This document shows positions 44,490 to 55,492 of a stretch of DNA of 64,000 nucleotides, piece by piece. Position numbers and translations under genes: made by a program. The DNA lies in contig JASJFT010000030.1 in the NCBI GenBank assembly GCA_030770425.1, positions 1 to 64,000 on the forward strand. The letters run 5' to 3'. Source of the stretch: Darksidea phi. Lineage: Eukaryota > Ascomycota > Dothideomycetes > Pleosporales > Lentitheciaceae. A model generated the notes under the pieces. The model ran no database searches, was not told where the DNA came from, and was given only the letters and a program-made list of their open reading frames with translations. Position 1 is the first letter of the stretch. Each line of letters starts with the position of its first letter.

Positions 44490-45396
44490 TATAGCGCCGC
44501 TTATGCTATTGTACTGGGGGCCAGCATGAACAGATTGTCAGCGGGAGGATTTTGCCACAGCAATTTTTCACACACAAGAGATCTCCCCGCGATCTGTGCA
44601 CACGTGGCTCCATGCTACCCCCTTGTAGTTGCCGTTGCGGGGCTGCCGAGGCCAAAATGCCTCTAATCTACAGGTTTCGCACGGCTCGGGGAACTACTCT
44701 CGCAACAACACGTTTAACCATCTTCAACATATTACCGGCCCCCGTCCGACTCCAGTCACGTGGGCAAATAGCCCTTCAGCCTATATAAGTTATAGTGACG
44801 TAGGTGCATGTAAATTTACGCGCAAAAAGGCAGCGGACGGCTGAATACCAGGCTGGAATCGCTTCCTCTTGCGTGCAGGAATGTCAGCAGATGACGTTTT
44901 GCCCGCAGGGTGCACGCAGTGTGTAAGCAGTCAGACCGGTTCCCCTCCCCTCACCGCAAATACACGATTACACTCGAGCTGGTCATTATCATTACGCGCT
45001 TGGGTACTAAGATTGACAGACCAATGCCAGGGCAAAGGAAGGGGCAACCTTATCGTCCAATCATAGCCCGGCCCAAATATCATTCTAGGTTATAATCTCC
45101 AGCCCCCGGCCTCTGCGTTAGTAGGGTTGTCCTACGCTGGCATTTGTTCATAACGTCTATGCTAGCTTCTGCCTAACGCACTAATCGCTACAACGTCAAA
45201 TTATTTCCCTGGTCACTTATTCATTAACTATAACCTGACCGACAGAAGCGACCCATCCAGAAGGATATAGTTTTGAGAGAGCGTCCAAAGCAAGGTATGT
45301 CATGCGTTGTAACGTCGAAAGCCAACAATTTAGCGGAAGCGGAGCTAACACATATTTCTTTGGCTAGTATACGCCAGTCCTGTCGAATGGAACGCC
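44490..45396. other. intergenic, no gene seen
   Basis: About 900 bases upstream of the Myb gene. A weak further copy of the MITE motif (CATGAACAGATTGTCAGCGG) lies at about 44525. Short frames at 44552-45095 have no motif. Confidence 0.45.
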
Positions 45397-46434
45397 ATGG
45401 CCGCCCAACCCGAACAAAGCGAGCAAGACTACCAGCAGCGAGGGAATGAAAGGATTGGCAGGAGCATCAAGTCTGGCATGTGGCTACCGGAAGAAGACCA
45501 GCGGTTGCGAGAGGCTGTGGCACGGCACGGTTGCAAATGGGTTCTCGTTGCAGCTGATGTAGGCAGCCGCACTGGAGATCAATGCTTCAAGCGGTGGAAT
45601 GACGCCGTGAACCCGGATCTCGACCATAGCCCGTGGTCTGCTGAAGAGGTAAGCGGATGCCTCATTGAAAGATACCCATGCGGCTACTAATACCATTTCT
45701 AGGACCAGTGGCTGCAGGAAATTGTAAAGACCCGGGGTCGCAACTGGAAGTCCATTGCCGCCGTTTGTGAAAAGAACCGCCCCACCCTAGCACTGAAAAA
45801 CCGATACTCCCTACTTCAACGCCGCCTGGGTGTTACCAAACGGAGAAATACACAGGGCAAAGCCAGCTCTAGAGCAACATCACACGATGGGTCGGAAGAT
45901 GCCAGTATTTGGGGTAACAATATCCTGTCCGACTATGATGGGGACGGCGAAGATGCCCTCGATGACAAAGCTATAGCCAGTGCTGCAGGCTCTACGCAGA
46001 AGAAGTCGGCAGAAATTTTTGACCCGGGCCTCCTGAACTGGGATCTGAACACCACACTCGGGATGGAAAGCAACTTGTCCGACATCCCCCCTGCCCTCGC
46101 AACCGATGCACCCATAGACGACAACCAAGAACGCGACTTGACGAGCGCTTTTCCGTGGTCAGATATTGGATTTGGTAATGACCCTGGTATGTGGCCTTCT
46201 CCACTTGGCGTCTCGCAAAGGGATGAGAAACGCCTTGTGAGTCGATACCGCAGCCCCTCTATGCCTGCCACGAAGAGCGGACATATTACTCCGGCTGTGG
46301 ATGCCAAAGATGATGGCGAGAAGGTAGTAGTAACTGCCCATTGCCCGAAGGACAAGTTGAGTTCGCTCATGGAAGCTATGATGGCAATAGTTGATACCGT
46401 GGCTGTCGGTAAAACATCGGACGGCCCAGGGTGA
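45397..46434 (+). CDS. two-repeat Myb/SANT DNA-binding protein
   Basis: Exon 1 45397-45648 and exon 2 45703-46434 join over a 54-nt intron (branch TACTAAT), giving 327 residues. Two Myb repeats occupy about residues 27-130. The first has spaced aromatic residues in MWLPEEDQRLREAVARHGC, KWVLVAADV and QCFKRWNDAV. The second begins PWSAEEDQWLQEIVKTRG and continues NWKSIAAVCE, with a KNRYSLLQRRL recognition helix. The intron splits the second repeat inside its EED, at the usual place for fused exons. The rest is acidic and Ser-rich without domains, a possible activation region. Probably a nuclear transcription regulator; targets are not evident. Confidence 0.88.
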
Positions 46435-46949
46435 AAGTATGTATTCATTACTGTCGATGCAAGTACGTGCCGCATGGACGACGAATTATCGAATATGACG
46501 TTTGATTGGAAGGACAACCTCGGCGTTTTGCAGGTCTTGCCACATGCATGGCTTAGCGGCGTTGGTGGCGTAGGTAGAATGGGGGGCCGCTTCACCGGTT
46601 CATAACAGGGATCGAGATCCTTACCGTGTACATCCATACTGTTTACAGCCCCAACGTTTTTAATCCCGAGCCACCGGTAGAACGCCCTACGAGCTTAGCA
46701 TACCTTATTAATTCATAATATTCCCAAAATTTCTCCATTAGTTAGAAGGGAAAAGGCCACCGTGGGGTGAGCAGCAATAGAAGGTATGCATATAAGCTCA
46801 TGCTTCCTTGCTAGACACCGCTGACATAATCTACAGCACGAAACGCCCTTCTTGGCGTAAGCAGGCTGCCTGTAACGCATCAGACAGATTCTGCACATGC
46901 GTGGGATCGCCTCCGCTTACATACTTAACATGAAAATAGACCTTATCGC
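46435..46949. other. intergenic between convergent genes
   Basis: About 500 bases between the 3' ends of the Myb gene and the epimerase/reductase gene. No feature seen; both terminators presumably lie here. Confidence 0.5.
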
Positions 46950-48122
46950 CTACTCATACCCCGCGTTCTTCATCGTCTGAAAAACATCTTTCAGTGCCGT
47001 CTCGGCATCCAGAACCTCGTAATTGTACTCCTTGAGCTTGTTCACTAGTTTGGTCGAGTCGAGCGAACATGTAGAACGCTGTGACTTGAGTACTTTGTTT
47101 TGGTCGGCCACGGTGAAATTCTCCCACGTGAGGCTTGGTCGGATCATATCTCTGAATAGAGACATGATCTGGTTGTTGCTCAGAAGCCCGGGGTTTGTCT
47201 GCGACTAAATGTGAGTTGCGACTCTTAGCTAGTTCGTCGGATGGATAGGCTTACAAAGTTGTAGACACCAGTGTCGCGATGCTTCGCCATGAGAAGGGCC
47301 CCGGGGAGAAGGTTCGGAAGTATTGAGCCAGACTAGGAGCGATCAGCATAGTCACGGTGAGGATAGACGCTAAGGCTTACCGAAGGTACGTCCACCAAAC
47401 GCTTATACCCCAGAATCTTGGCCACATGGTTCTTCTCGGCCAAATTTGGCGCGATCGCAAACCGAATGCGCAGAATCAGCACATTGGGAAAATGCTTCAG
47501 TGCCTACAGGCAAATCAGCCGGAACGCTCAATTAACATGATCCCAGCACGGTCCATACCATTTCCGACACAATCTTCGAATACCCGTAAAACGAGCCAAA
47601 AAAGTTTGGCGTGTCAGACTCCTTGTAGCCAGGCCCGTCAAGCGGATGTTCGGCGTCGGCAGCGTAGATGCACCCGGAGCCGAAATGCGTAACATGGATT
47701 CCACGGAGGTTGCACAAGTCGACGAGATTGATGGCTCCGGCTACGTTTGCGCGGAGCGTCTCTTCTTTATGGTCCTCGCACCAGTCTGCGTTTGGGGCCC
47801 CACGTGCTCCGGCGGCATTAATGACATGGGTTGGTTTGACTTCATCAAGGATCCTATTTGTACGTCAGTCGTGCGTTGAGATGCAGAGCAGATTAATTCA
47901 CCACTGAGGTTGGAAAGGAAGGGTGCGTACCGAGCCACTTCTTCCCTGTTCTCCAGGCGACAGCGTGTGATATAGTATTTTTCCTTTTTAGCTTCTAGCA
48001 GCGCTGCCACTTCTCGGCCAATGTATCCAGTGCCTGTTGAAGTCAGTCCGACTCTGCTAAGCGGTGAGTTCCGTCCACCCACCAAAAACCAGAAAAATCT
48101 CAGAGTACACGCGGTGCACCAT
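46950..48122 (-). CDS. UDP-4-keto-6-deoxyglucose 3,5-epimerase/4-reductase
   Basis: Six exons: 48122-48083, 48033-47931, 47853-47559, 47503-47381, 47332-47255, 47204-46950; introns of 48 to 77 nt; 297 residues, the typical length. The N-terminus gives LVFGTGYIG (NAD(P) Rossmann motif). Next come RENR-like CRLENREEVARI, NAAGARGAPNADWCEDHKEE, HFGSGCIYAADAEHPLDGPG, and FYGYSKIVSEM with the catalytic Tyr-x3-Lys. The C-terminus has PGLLSNNQIM, RPSLTWENFT and SLDSTKLVNKLKEY. In fungi this bifunctional RmlD-like enzyme turns UDP-4-keto-6-deoxyglucose into UDP-L-rhamnose in the cytosol. The gene for the preceding enzyme is divergent from it at 48922. I placed exon 1 by the glycine motif; the donor GTGGGT at 48082 is the only one that keeps it. 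Confidence 0.9.
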
Positions 48123-48921
48123 GTTGATTGCAAAGCGGTTGTTGGTATGTGGGAAAGATTTTCTGCGAAGCGAAAAGACAAAGTTGTAAAGCGCGTTTAA
48201 ATAGTATGCTGGTGGAGAGCCGCAGTTAGACTGGCATTTAAGTAGTATCTGTCTATGAGTCCCGACCCCAAATAATTTCTCGTGGAGTTACACTAGCTAT
48301 GCGCCGCATCTTCGGATTTCAGCGCTCGGCTAATTCCAGGGTTCCAGGATTGCCAGAGTTGCACTCCGTAAGCCGGCCTAACTCGGTAGCGGGTTTAGAT
48401 CCACGTTGCACAGCGTCCGATGCAGACCAATAGACACTACGATTACGCAGATTCAGATCGTTAAATCTAGCGTCTTATGCCTGTGGCCATACTTCGATAC
48501 GAGATTTGCTTACCCAGTACACAGAGTATCGGGTTTTCTACTTTTCTACATTCGCTACGCTCAAACGACCATCTGTCGTATCACCCCGGAACGACTCGAC
48601 CCTATGTTGGTCATGTCCTTACCCGGGCACAGCTTGGGGGAAATTCAGAGTATCGAGTTGCCCGATGTTCGCTGTGCTACTCAGGAACGGTTTGATGTGG
48701 TCTCTTCAAGATGGATTCACGGCACCCCGTTGTAAATGGTATAAAGCATGCGTGCATCTGCTCCAAAGTCAAAAGCACGCCATAACAATCTCGTTGCTCA
48801 TCAGCCTTGTGCCAATACTTCGGATAGCATCACGTGTGACGAGTTTACCATCGTTTAACGCACCACATTGCCGTTCAATTTCCTCTCAACCATCGACTTG
48901 TCCGCTCTTGCAGTCTCTACG
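48123..48921. promoter_or_regulatory. shared divergent promoter of the UDP-rhamnose genes
   Basis: The 799 bases between the two start codons should hold both promoters, allowing joint control. No specific operator could be recognised. Short frames here (48406-48943) are without motifs. Confidence 0.5.
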
Positions 48922-50275
48922 ATGTCTCCTCCAGCAGCCTTGATGGACTTCGAGCCCGCCTTCGAGCCCGCCTCTCGTTGGGTAGCGCCGAAGACGGTAG
49001 AGCCAGAACTAAAACTGCAAACCCCCTCGACGTCACTCATAGGTACTACCAAGTTTAAACCTCTTGACGGGATCAGGAACATCATGATTACTGGAGGTGC
49101 TGGCTTCATGTACGTCCCACGATTCTCTCCCCTGTTATGACATACTGACAAAAGGAACAGTGGAAGCTGGGTGACCCGCCATCTTGCCATCACCTATCAA
49201 GGCAGCTACAACATCATTTGCCTCGACAAGCTCGACAGCATCGCCTCGGAGAACAATATCGCCAGCGTGCGCAACCTTCCCAACTTCCACTTCGTCAAGG
49301 GCGACATCACCGACATGCATGATGTGATGTGGACCCTTGAGACGTACCACGTAGACTGCGTAATGCATTTTGCAGCGAGCAGCCACGTCCAAAACTCCTT
49401 CAGTGACCCCTTCACCTTCACAAACAACAACGTCGTTGGAACGCACGTCTTGCTCGAAGCCATGCGGACCTATGGAAAAGTCGCCCGCTTCATCCACGTC
49501 TCCACCGACGAAGTCTACGGTGAGACAAACGGCGTCTTTGCGACCGAGTCACACCCACTAGGCCCAACCAACCCCTACTCTGCGAGCAAGGCGGCAGCCG
49601 AGATGTACGTCAACGCTTACTACAAGAGCTTCAACATCCCCGCCATCATCGTCCGAAGCAACAATGTCTACGGGCCATGCCAATATCCCGAGAGTACGCC
49701 TTCTTCCCAAACCCACTCTAATTACATTTTACCTTACTGACTACTCTTTAGAAATCATCCCCACCTTCTGCAAACTCGCCATGAGCGGCAAAAACCTGAC
49801 CATCCAAGGTACGGGCCAAAACACCCGCCGCTACCTCTACGCCGGGGACGCCGCCGATGCATTTGACACTATTCTGCACCGCGGGGTCGAGGGAGAAATC
49901 TACAACATCGACTCCGCATACGAAGTCAACAATCTCAGCGTGGCGTCCCGTATCCTGCACCACTTTGGCCGCGACTTCAACAGCTCGATTGATTGGATCC
50001 CCGACCGTCCTTTCAACGACAGCGAATATCGCGTCAATGGCACAAAATTGGAAAGCTTGGGCTGGAAGCAGCGGACGAACTTTGAGGATGGCCTTAATGC
50101 TACGGTTGCTTGGTATCGTGCGAATCTTTCACACTGGTGGGACAGCACACCGACGTATCCGTACGTCTTTGGGATGGAGGAGAAGAAGGAAATTGCAAAA
50201 CGTGTTCTGAAGGCTGCTATGGAAAGCAAGGATCGAGCCCGTCAGGCGTTGCCTGAGGTTTCTGTGGAGGCATAG
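48922..50275 (+). CDS. UDP-glucose 4,6-dehydratase (dTDP-glucose 4,6-dehydratase family)
   Basis: Exons 48922-49109, 49161-49693 and 49752-50275 (introns 51 and 58 nt) encode 414 residues. An in-frame ATG at 48868 is an alternative start. After about 50 poorly conserved residues comes MITGGAGFIGSWVTRHL, where the NAD-binding glycines are split by intron 1. Next are HFVKGDITDMHDV, MHFAASSHVQNSFSDP, and HVSTDEVYGE with the catalytic Thr-Asp-Glu. NPYSASKAAAEMYVNAY carries Tyr-x3-Lys, and RSNNVYGPCQYPEKIIPTF and GTGQNTRRYLYAGDAADAFD follow. The family removes water from UDP-glucose to give UDP-4-keto-6-deoxyglucose, the substrate of the enzyme at 46950. Together they make UDP-L-rhamnose for wall or secreted glycans. 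Confidence 0.94.
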
Positions 50276-50969
50276 ATGGTTTGAGTGTAATGAGAGGGAA
50301 TAGAAGGGTGGAAGCACTTGTTGCTCCAGTTAGGCATTTGGCGTTCGAATCGCCGGCACTAGGTAGAAAATACTATAAATTTCAGCTTTCTCCCCGTATG
50401 CTTAAGCATCGAAATTTACTAAGACGGAAGTCTAGATAACGCGAGTTGTGTTGTCCATAGTGCTCTTCATTATATAGAAATGTTAGCCTCACTGGGGACA
50501 GCTTAGTACTCAGTTCTCTATTGGCATCGGCCAAATGCCTGCGGAACAGTTCTTGCTCGCAGGAAGACGAGCAAACTAGTTGCTGGGCCATAGTTTAAAG
50601 ACTAGTTTTCGCAGTTATCAAAGTTCTGCTCGGCCTCTACTGGATATATCTTTCCTGTATATCGAATGAGTAGCAGCCATCGCGTCGTCAAAGTCGGGGA
50701 ATAACTCAAAAAGGTAATGCACAAAGGTATTTCGGCTCTAATACTTTGAAACGCAAGAATGTTGAAACCAAGGGGGGTTGCAGTCATTGCCTAAGGCGTC
50801 ACGGCATGACAGCGAGGGCAAAGACCCGATTCTCATGAAAAAGGGCGTGCCGCATGCCGGTCTTAAAAGTTATCATTCAATCTGCCCCATTCTTATGATT
50901 TCCCATATTTGAACCACTAACGCCGTTCGAATTCGAATTTCCAGCGACCCTTTCGCCTCTAGACGATAC
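50276..50969. other. intergenic with dispersed repeat
   Basis: No gene is supported. It contains the second copy of the dispersed repeat (50661-50759). Short minus-strand frames (50382-50787) have no motif. Confidence 0.5.
50661..50759 (+). repeat. dispersed repeat, copy 2 (partner at 21566)
   Basis: It aligns in direct orientation with 21566-21663, beginning ATCGAATGAGTAGCAGCCAT and ending TACTTTGAAACGCAAGA, with scattered substitutions and a two-base indel. The copies are 29 kb apart. Confidence 0.8.
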
Positions 50970-53900
50970 TTATCGTAGAGCTTCTAAGACATCGACCGGC
51001 TCAACAACCGGCCCAACAACTGCCTCCATAACTACCTCTATGGCTGGCTCCGTGAGTGGCTCCGTAATTGGCTCCGTAGCTGGCTCCATAATTGGCTCCG
51101 TAGCCGGCTCCGTAGCTGGCTCTACTGCCGGCGCGGAATTGTTCTGAGTACTACCCCCGGTATTATAGGTACTAGTATTCTCTGGAATACCGCCTAAAGC
51201 AGGGATCGGCTCTGCCGGAGCAGCTGGAGTAAACTGGGTAACCGGCACAGCCGATACGATCGGCGGGGCTGGAGACGTCTGGGGTGGTATCGGCGTTGGA
51301 ACTGCTTTAGGAGGAACCTCCATGCTAAGGACTAGAAAGCATTATTAGATTTAACCAACAGCCAAAATTTAATTGATTGCTGGATACAAGAGGACTGTAA
51401 TGAATCATCATAGGAAACCTGTCTTATGTACATACCTTGGCGTATCCGTGTTTCCCACCACAATCGATGCATACCGCTTGCGAACTCTTCCGGATTAAAA
51501 GACCCATCCTTTGGATCTACATCAACCTCAGACCATGTGTCTCTAACTAGTTTATCCTCAAGACCAAATTGCTTGGAGTGACTCAGCACTTCCTCGAGGG
51601 TCATGATAACTTTCTGAGCCTTTCTCGCCTCTCGAAATTGTTGTATGTAGTACTCTCGAGTGCTTGGGGCCATTGGAGGCTCGTTTTGACGAGTATATAA
51701 AGCTTCAAGATACAACTTGATCTTGTGCAAGCATTTGACATATTCGTTGACATTAAATTTTCGATCGTGATTCGAGTCGCATTCGAAAAATGTCTGCTCA
51801 ATGAATTGTGCTGGAACGTCAAAGTGCCGGCAGTGAATTCTGGCTTCATCCCAGCTGATGTAAATCGTGTCTGACTTTTCGGCAGTATGGAAGAGGTGAT
51901 GATAGTGCTGTTCCTCGGTTTCATTCATCTTTCGACCCCTCCCCCTTTCGTTCGTCGCGTCCCTTTGCTTGTCCCGAGGCCGGACTCGCAGCTGTAAGGC
52001 CAAAGGATCTTGGCCATCCGACGGCTCGGTCCTCAAAACTATCTTCGCCTTTACGGAGCGGTTGTCCAGTTCTGCAGGGTAGTATGATCCCAGGATGAAT
52101 ACACCTATTTTCGCCCAAAAGAATGGCACCTGCCGATGATCTTTGATGGCATGCCAGCCACGAGGAAGCCCTGTATTTTGGTCGATCTCTTTATCGTAGC
52201 GGGGATCCTCACGAACGGCGACCTGAGTGACTTTGTTAACAAAGAAGAGTCCGCCTAGTCCGTCAAGGCGCCTGTCCCAGTTCGGAGGAAGATCAATCGG
52301 CTCGTCGTCTTTGTTATAGAAACGTGCCGGATGAACAGTGCTCTCGCTGCCGGTCTCTCCATTGATGTATATGTGGCGACCTGGGCCACGCACTTCTGGA
52401 TCGTAGAGCCAATTTGGCGGTAGACTTTTTCCAATGGCTTTATACGGAAACCAAACCGGGTATCCAGAGGCTGTAACCTCTGAATACGCGTATTCGCACG
52501 AAACCCTATCGCTCAGATCTATAGCTAGGCCCTTGAACTCGAACCTGAACCCAAAGTCGTTAGCTGTGCGTCGTAGTCTTATATCAAAGGTCGCCTTAGG
52601 CAAAGAGGATAACCGGAAAGGCCGATGAGTTTTCAGCCTACGCTACGTTTAAGTTTGAAATTATAAAATCACTCTTACCCTACAAATTTGACAGCTTGTT
52701 GAGCTAGCATGTAGCTCGGACCGTATCCTTGTGTTGGTGGATTTTGAAAGCCGGCGTAATTCCCCCATTGGCCTCCAAATTGAGATGCTATGGAGTTTCC
52801 TCCTTGGAATGGACCTTGAAATTGACCCTGAGACTGGAAAGGTGGCATAGCAGAAACCATTGGTGTGTTCATAGGTTGACCCCATTGAGCAGGTGCCATG
52901 GGAGGGTTCGAGGCCATGGGAGGTGGCACCGTCTGCGTATTTGGAAATCCTACATAGGCTGAGAATCGCGCAGGGGGAGGAGTCTTATCCAAAGCCTGTC
53001 CTGGCTCAAGTTTTGACAAGAACGGGTTATGCGTGAAGTAGAGACGGCTGGTACTTGGGACATTGTTTTCGAAGCAAGACAGGTTGTTGAAACGGAAATA
53101 GTACGCTTCTTCCAGTTTGAGGTCGTCTCTACGCCGCGCGAGAGTTCGGATGATGGACCATCCTTCCGGTAGCTTACACAAATCCTCATCATATTCGCTG
53201 TATCTGATGGGGGAGTCCAGTGATCCGATATTGAAAGTCCTTGCCGCTGATACATCAAGACGGTTCAAGTATCTCCAGCCACCTCCAGCGTACCAATCGA
53301 TTGAGGTTGGGTCGTATTCCGCTGTACTTGCCGCCACAGGTCCGCCAACATCCATCTTCGTCGAAGACACGGCGTTTGGTATCTTCGCATTATCGTCCCC
53401 GTTTTTGATGACGTCGCTAAATTTTTCTTTGATGTCCTTCATTACATCTTTGGATGTCTTTTTCTCCAAGTCGTTCTCAGTGCTGAAATCTTCGAACAGG
53501 GTTTGTAATTGTCCTGGATCAGCAGTACGTTTGAGATTGGCGGGATTTGAATCGTCCTGGAAATTGAGAGCTGCGAGCCTGACACACAGAGTAACTAGAT
53601 TGATTTGCGCCCCGTGCAAAGCCCCATTCATAGTGATCATGTGCTCCTGCAGACGTCTGCGGATACCTTCGCGCTCATCTTTTGCACTGATAAAAGCAAA
53701 CTTTCTCCCGATGCTTCGAATCCGTCCGAAGCCGTCAGTTTGATGTTTTCTCAGAAGATCCTCCAATCCCTCCAGTGTTCGGAGACAGTTCGTGCCGAGG
53801 AGAGATATTGCTGCTTTGTCCTGTCTCCTGAGGATCGACATTGCGTCATTTGGGTCGCATCCTTGAATAGCGATGCCGACCTCTTGACAAAGTTCTGATA

Positions 53901-54000
53901 ACTCAACATAATCCTCACCTGCCTGCTTACACTCTCTGTAGAGCTTAAAAGCAAGCTGACCGGCAGCTACGATATCTCCTACACTGAACCCAAACGACAT
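50970..54000 (-). CDS. multidomain protein: fungal N-terminal domain, WW and EF-hand-like motifs, Pro-Thr-Glu tail
   Basis: Three exons: 54000-52679, 52577-51436 and 51331-50970, about 941 residues; ATG 54024 would add 8. Residues 1-120 (SFGFSVGDIVAAGQLAFKLY) form a helical domain common at the start of fungal signalling and NLR-like proteins. A Gln/Pro/Met-rich linker ends exon 1. Exon 2 has WW motifs at about 493-526 (LPPNW, HIYINGETG, HP) and 537-568 (LPPNW, LFFVN, DPRYD) and a worn third at 578-609. Two EF-hand-like loops follow, D708-x-N-x-D to E719 and one near 793. Exon 3 encodes a tail of EPxTEP repeats. The first splice is uncertain: donor GTAAGA at 52678 with acceptor at 52578, or donor 52685 with acceptor 52595. 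WW domains bind Pro-rich ligands; no catalytic domain is seen, so an adaptor is likely. Confidence 0.8.
51020..51125 (-). repeat. 12-bp coding tandem repeats (EPxTEP tail)
   Basis: Variants of GGCTCCGTAGCT/GGCTCCATAATT repeat about nine times on the plus strand. They encode alternating Glu-Pro and Thr-Glu/Ile-Met-Glu units at the C-terminus of the WW/EF-hand gene. The reading frame is kept, so repeat number could vary between isolates without disrupting it. Confidence 0.8.
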
Positions 54001-55492
54001 CGCTATGAAGGTAGGCAAGCTCAAAAACGGAAGACTGAAATCAACAAATTCAACCGAGGAGATTGGGTAGCATTACAGAAGTGCGCTCCGTTGCAGATAT
54101 ATTTACGAAAATAAGTGCACAGCTGCTTCGTTGGTGGTCACTTCTCACCGGAATTTTGAATTTTATTGTTATCCTGCATGAAGCCATATGCAGGTAGATA
54201 ACTTTTTGATTGGCGCCCGCCTCTCACCGGAACTCTAATTTTATTGGCTTCCTGCGTGAAGCCAAATGCAGGTAGGTAACTGTTTGATTGGCGCCCGCCT
54301 CTCACCGGAACTCTAATTTTATTGTCTTCCTGCATGATGCATGCAGGCAGATAACCGTTTGATTGGTGCCCGACGGCTTCTCAGTTCACCAAAACCAACC
54401 ATTCAAAGCTAACAACAGTAACCGTGGTCTGCTCAAATCAATATTTTCTCCACCGCTCTCATGAGTCTGTATATAGTCTAACTCATGTTGAGACGTGGCC
54501 TGTCTCCGTCATAATCGCGCATTCATGCCCCTTTTTGCGGCTCGGTGCAGCAAACGCGCGGGCACGGTCTATGCACTCAACGGTTTCAGAGATACGCGAT
54601 CGATAACTCTCATATTGACAGCAACTGGCATCGGTTTCGCTCCTATTTGCTATTTCTCATTACCTTTCATGTTGCTGAGTAGAATCTATGGAGAAAGAAG
54701 AGAACAGCTCCAATGCTATATAACAATTCCATCTTGCAAATTGCCTGAAAACATACTACTCATGCAGATATAATTTGTACAAGGACAACTGCTCCAAGAC
54801 CCTCGAAACCACGGCAATGCTGACCGACTCGTTCACGATTCTCGTAGATTGCTTAGAGCCTCGGATATGCTCTTTTGCTACTCATGCTCTCGGATTCTCT
54901 TATGTCTTCGAATCCACTTGTTTCCGTGCCCCCGGCTTTGGTTATCGAACATGAGCTAGCCTCAATGGAATCTCTCGCACGGCTACCTTCGTATCTACTC
55001 ACGCTACAATCGCTATCCGAGCACTTCCCAAATCAGCTGGCTTCGGTGAGATCACTCGTACATCCTCCTCCGCATCCGACTACACTGCCACCGCTATTAG
55101 GAATCTTCCAGGACATACGCGTTCGCAATCGAGACATTTTTGCAATATCTTTCAGTCCAAATTCAGCTGGGGTTTCGTCACGACGCACCTAGAATCCCAG
55201 TTGTTGTCAGCGCCTCGCAGTATGGTACTCTAAATCAATCTGGTAGCATGTACCAGTGCGAGGCGAAAGTCAAGCAATCGTAGGTCGCACTTCGGCACAT
55301 CATTACGCACAGGCTCAGGAAGTGTGGTAGAATAGGTGTACGTTGAAGTTCTACCGAAACACCATTATCGTTATACGAACCGATAATCGTCCGGTCGTTC
55401 CCGTAGTTTCCATATCTCTCTTCCCTACTCGGCTATTCACTCCGTTGGAGATTCCTCGCCGAATCCAAATTACTACTACGGGGGGGACTTGA
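54001..55492. other. intergenic, contains minisatellite
   Basis: Upstream region of the WW/EF-hand gene and downstream region of the helicase gene. Apart from the minisatellite at 54143-54375 I see nothing certain. A plus-strand frame at 54875-55192 is open for 105 codons but has low complexity and no motif. Confidence 0.5.
54143..54375 (+). repeat. three-unit minisatellite, 78 to 79 bp period
   Basis: Units start with TCTCACCGGAA at 54143, 54222 and 54300. Each contains CCTGCATG...ATGCAGG, a palindrome able to fold, and TTTGATTGGCGCCCG near its end. The second and third units are closest to each other. It sits 143 bases upstream of the start codon of the gene on the minus strand, in its promoter. 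Confidence 0.88.

Noticed and set aside
45933..46637. 234-codon minus-strand frame opposite the Myb gene
   Set aside because: Long only because the GC-rich coding strand has few antisense stops; no motif, whereas the plus strand has two Myb repeats and a clean intron.
53117..53743. 208-codon plus-strand frame
   Set aside because: Antisense to the N-terminal exon of the WW/EF-hand gene; no domain.
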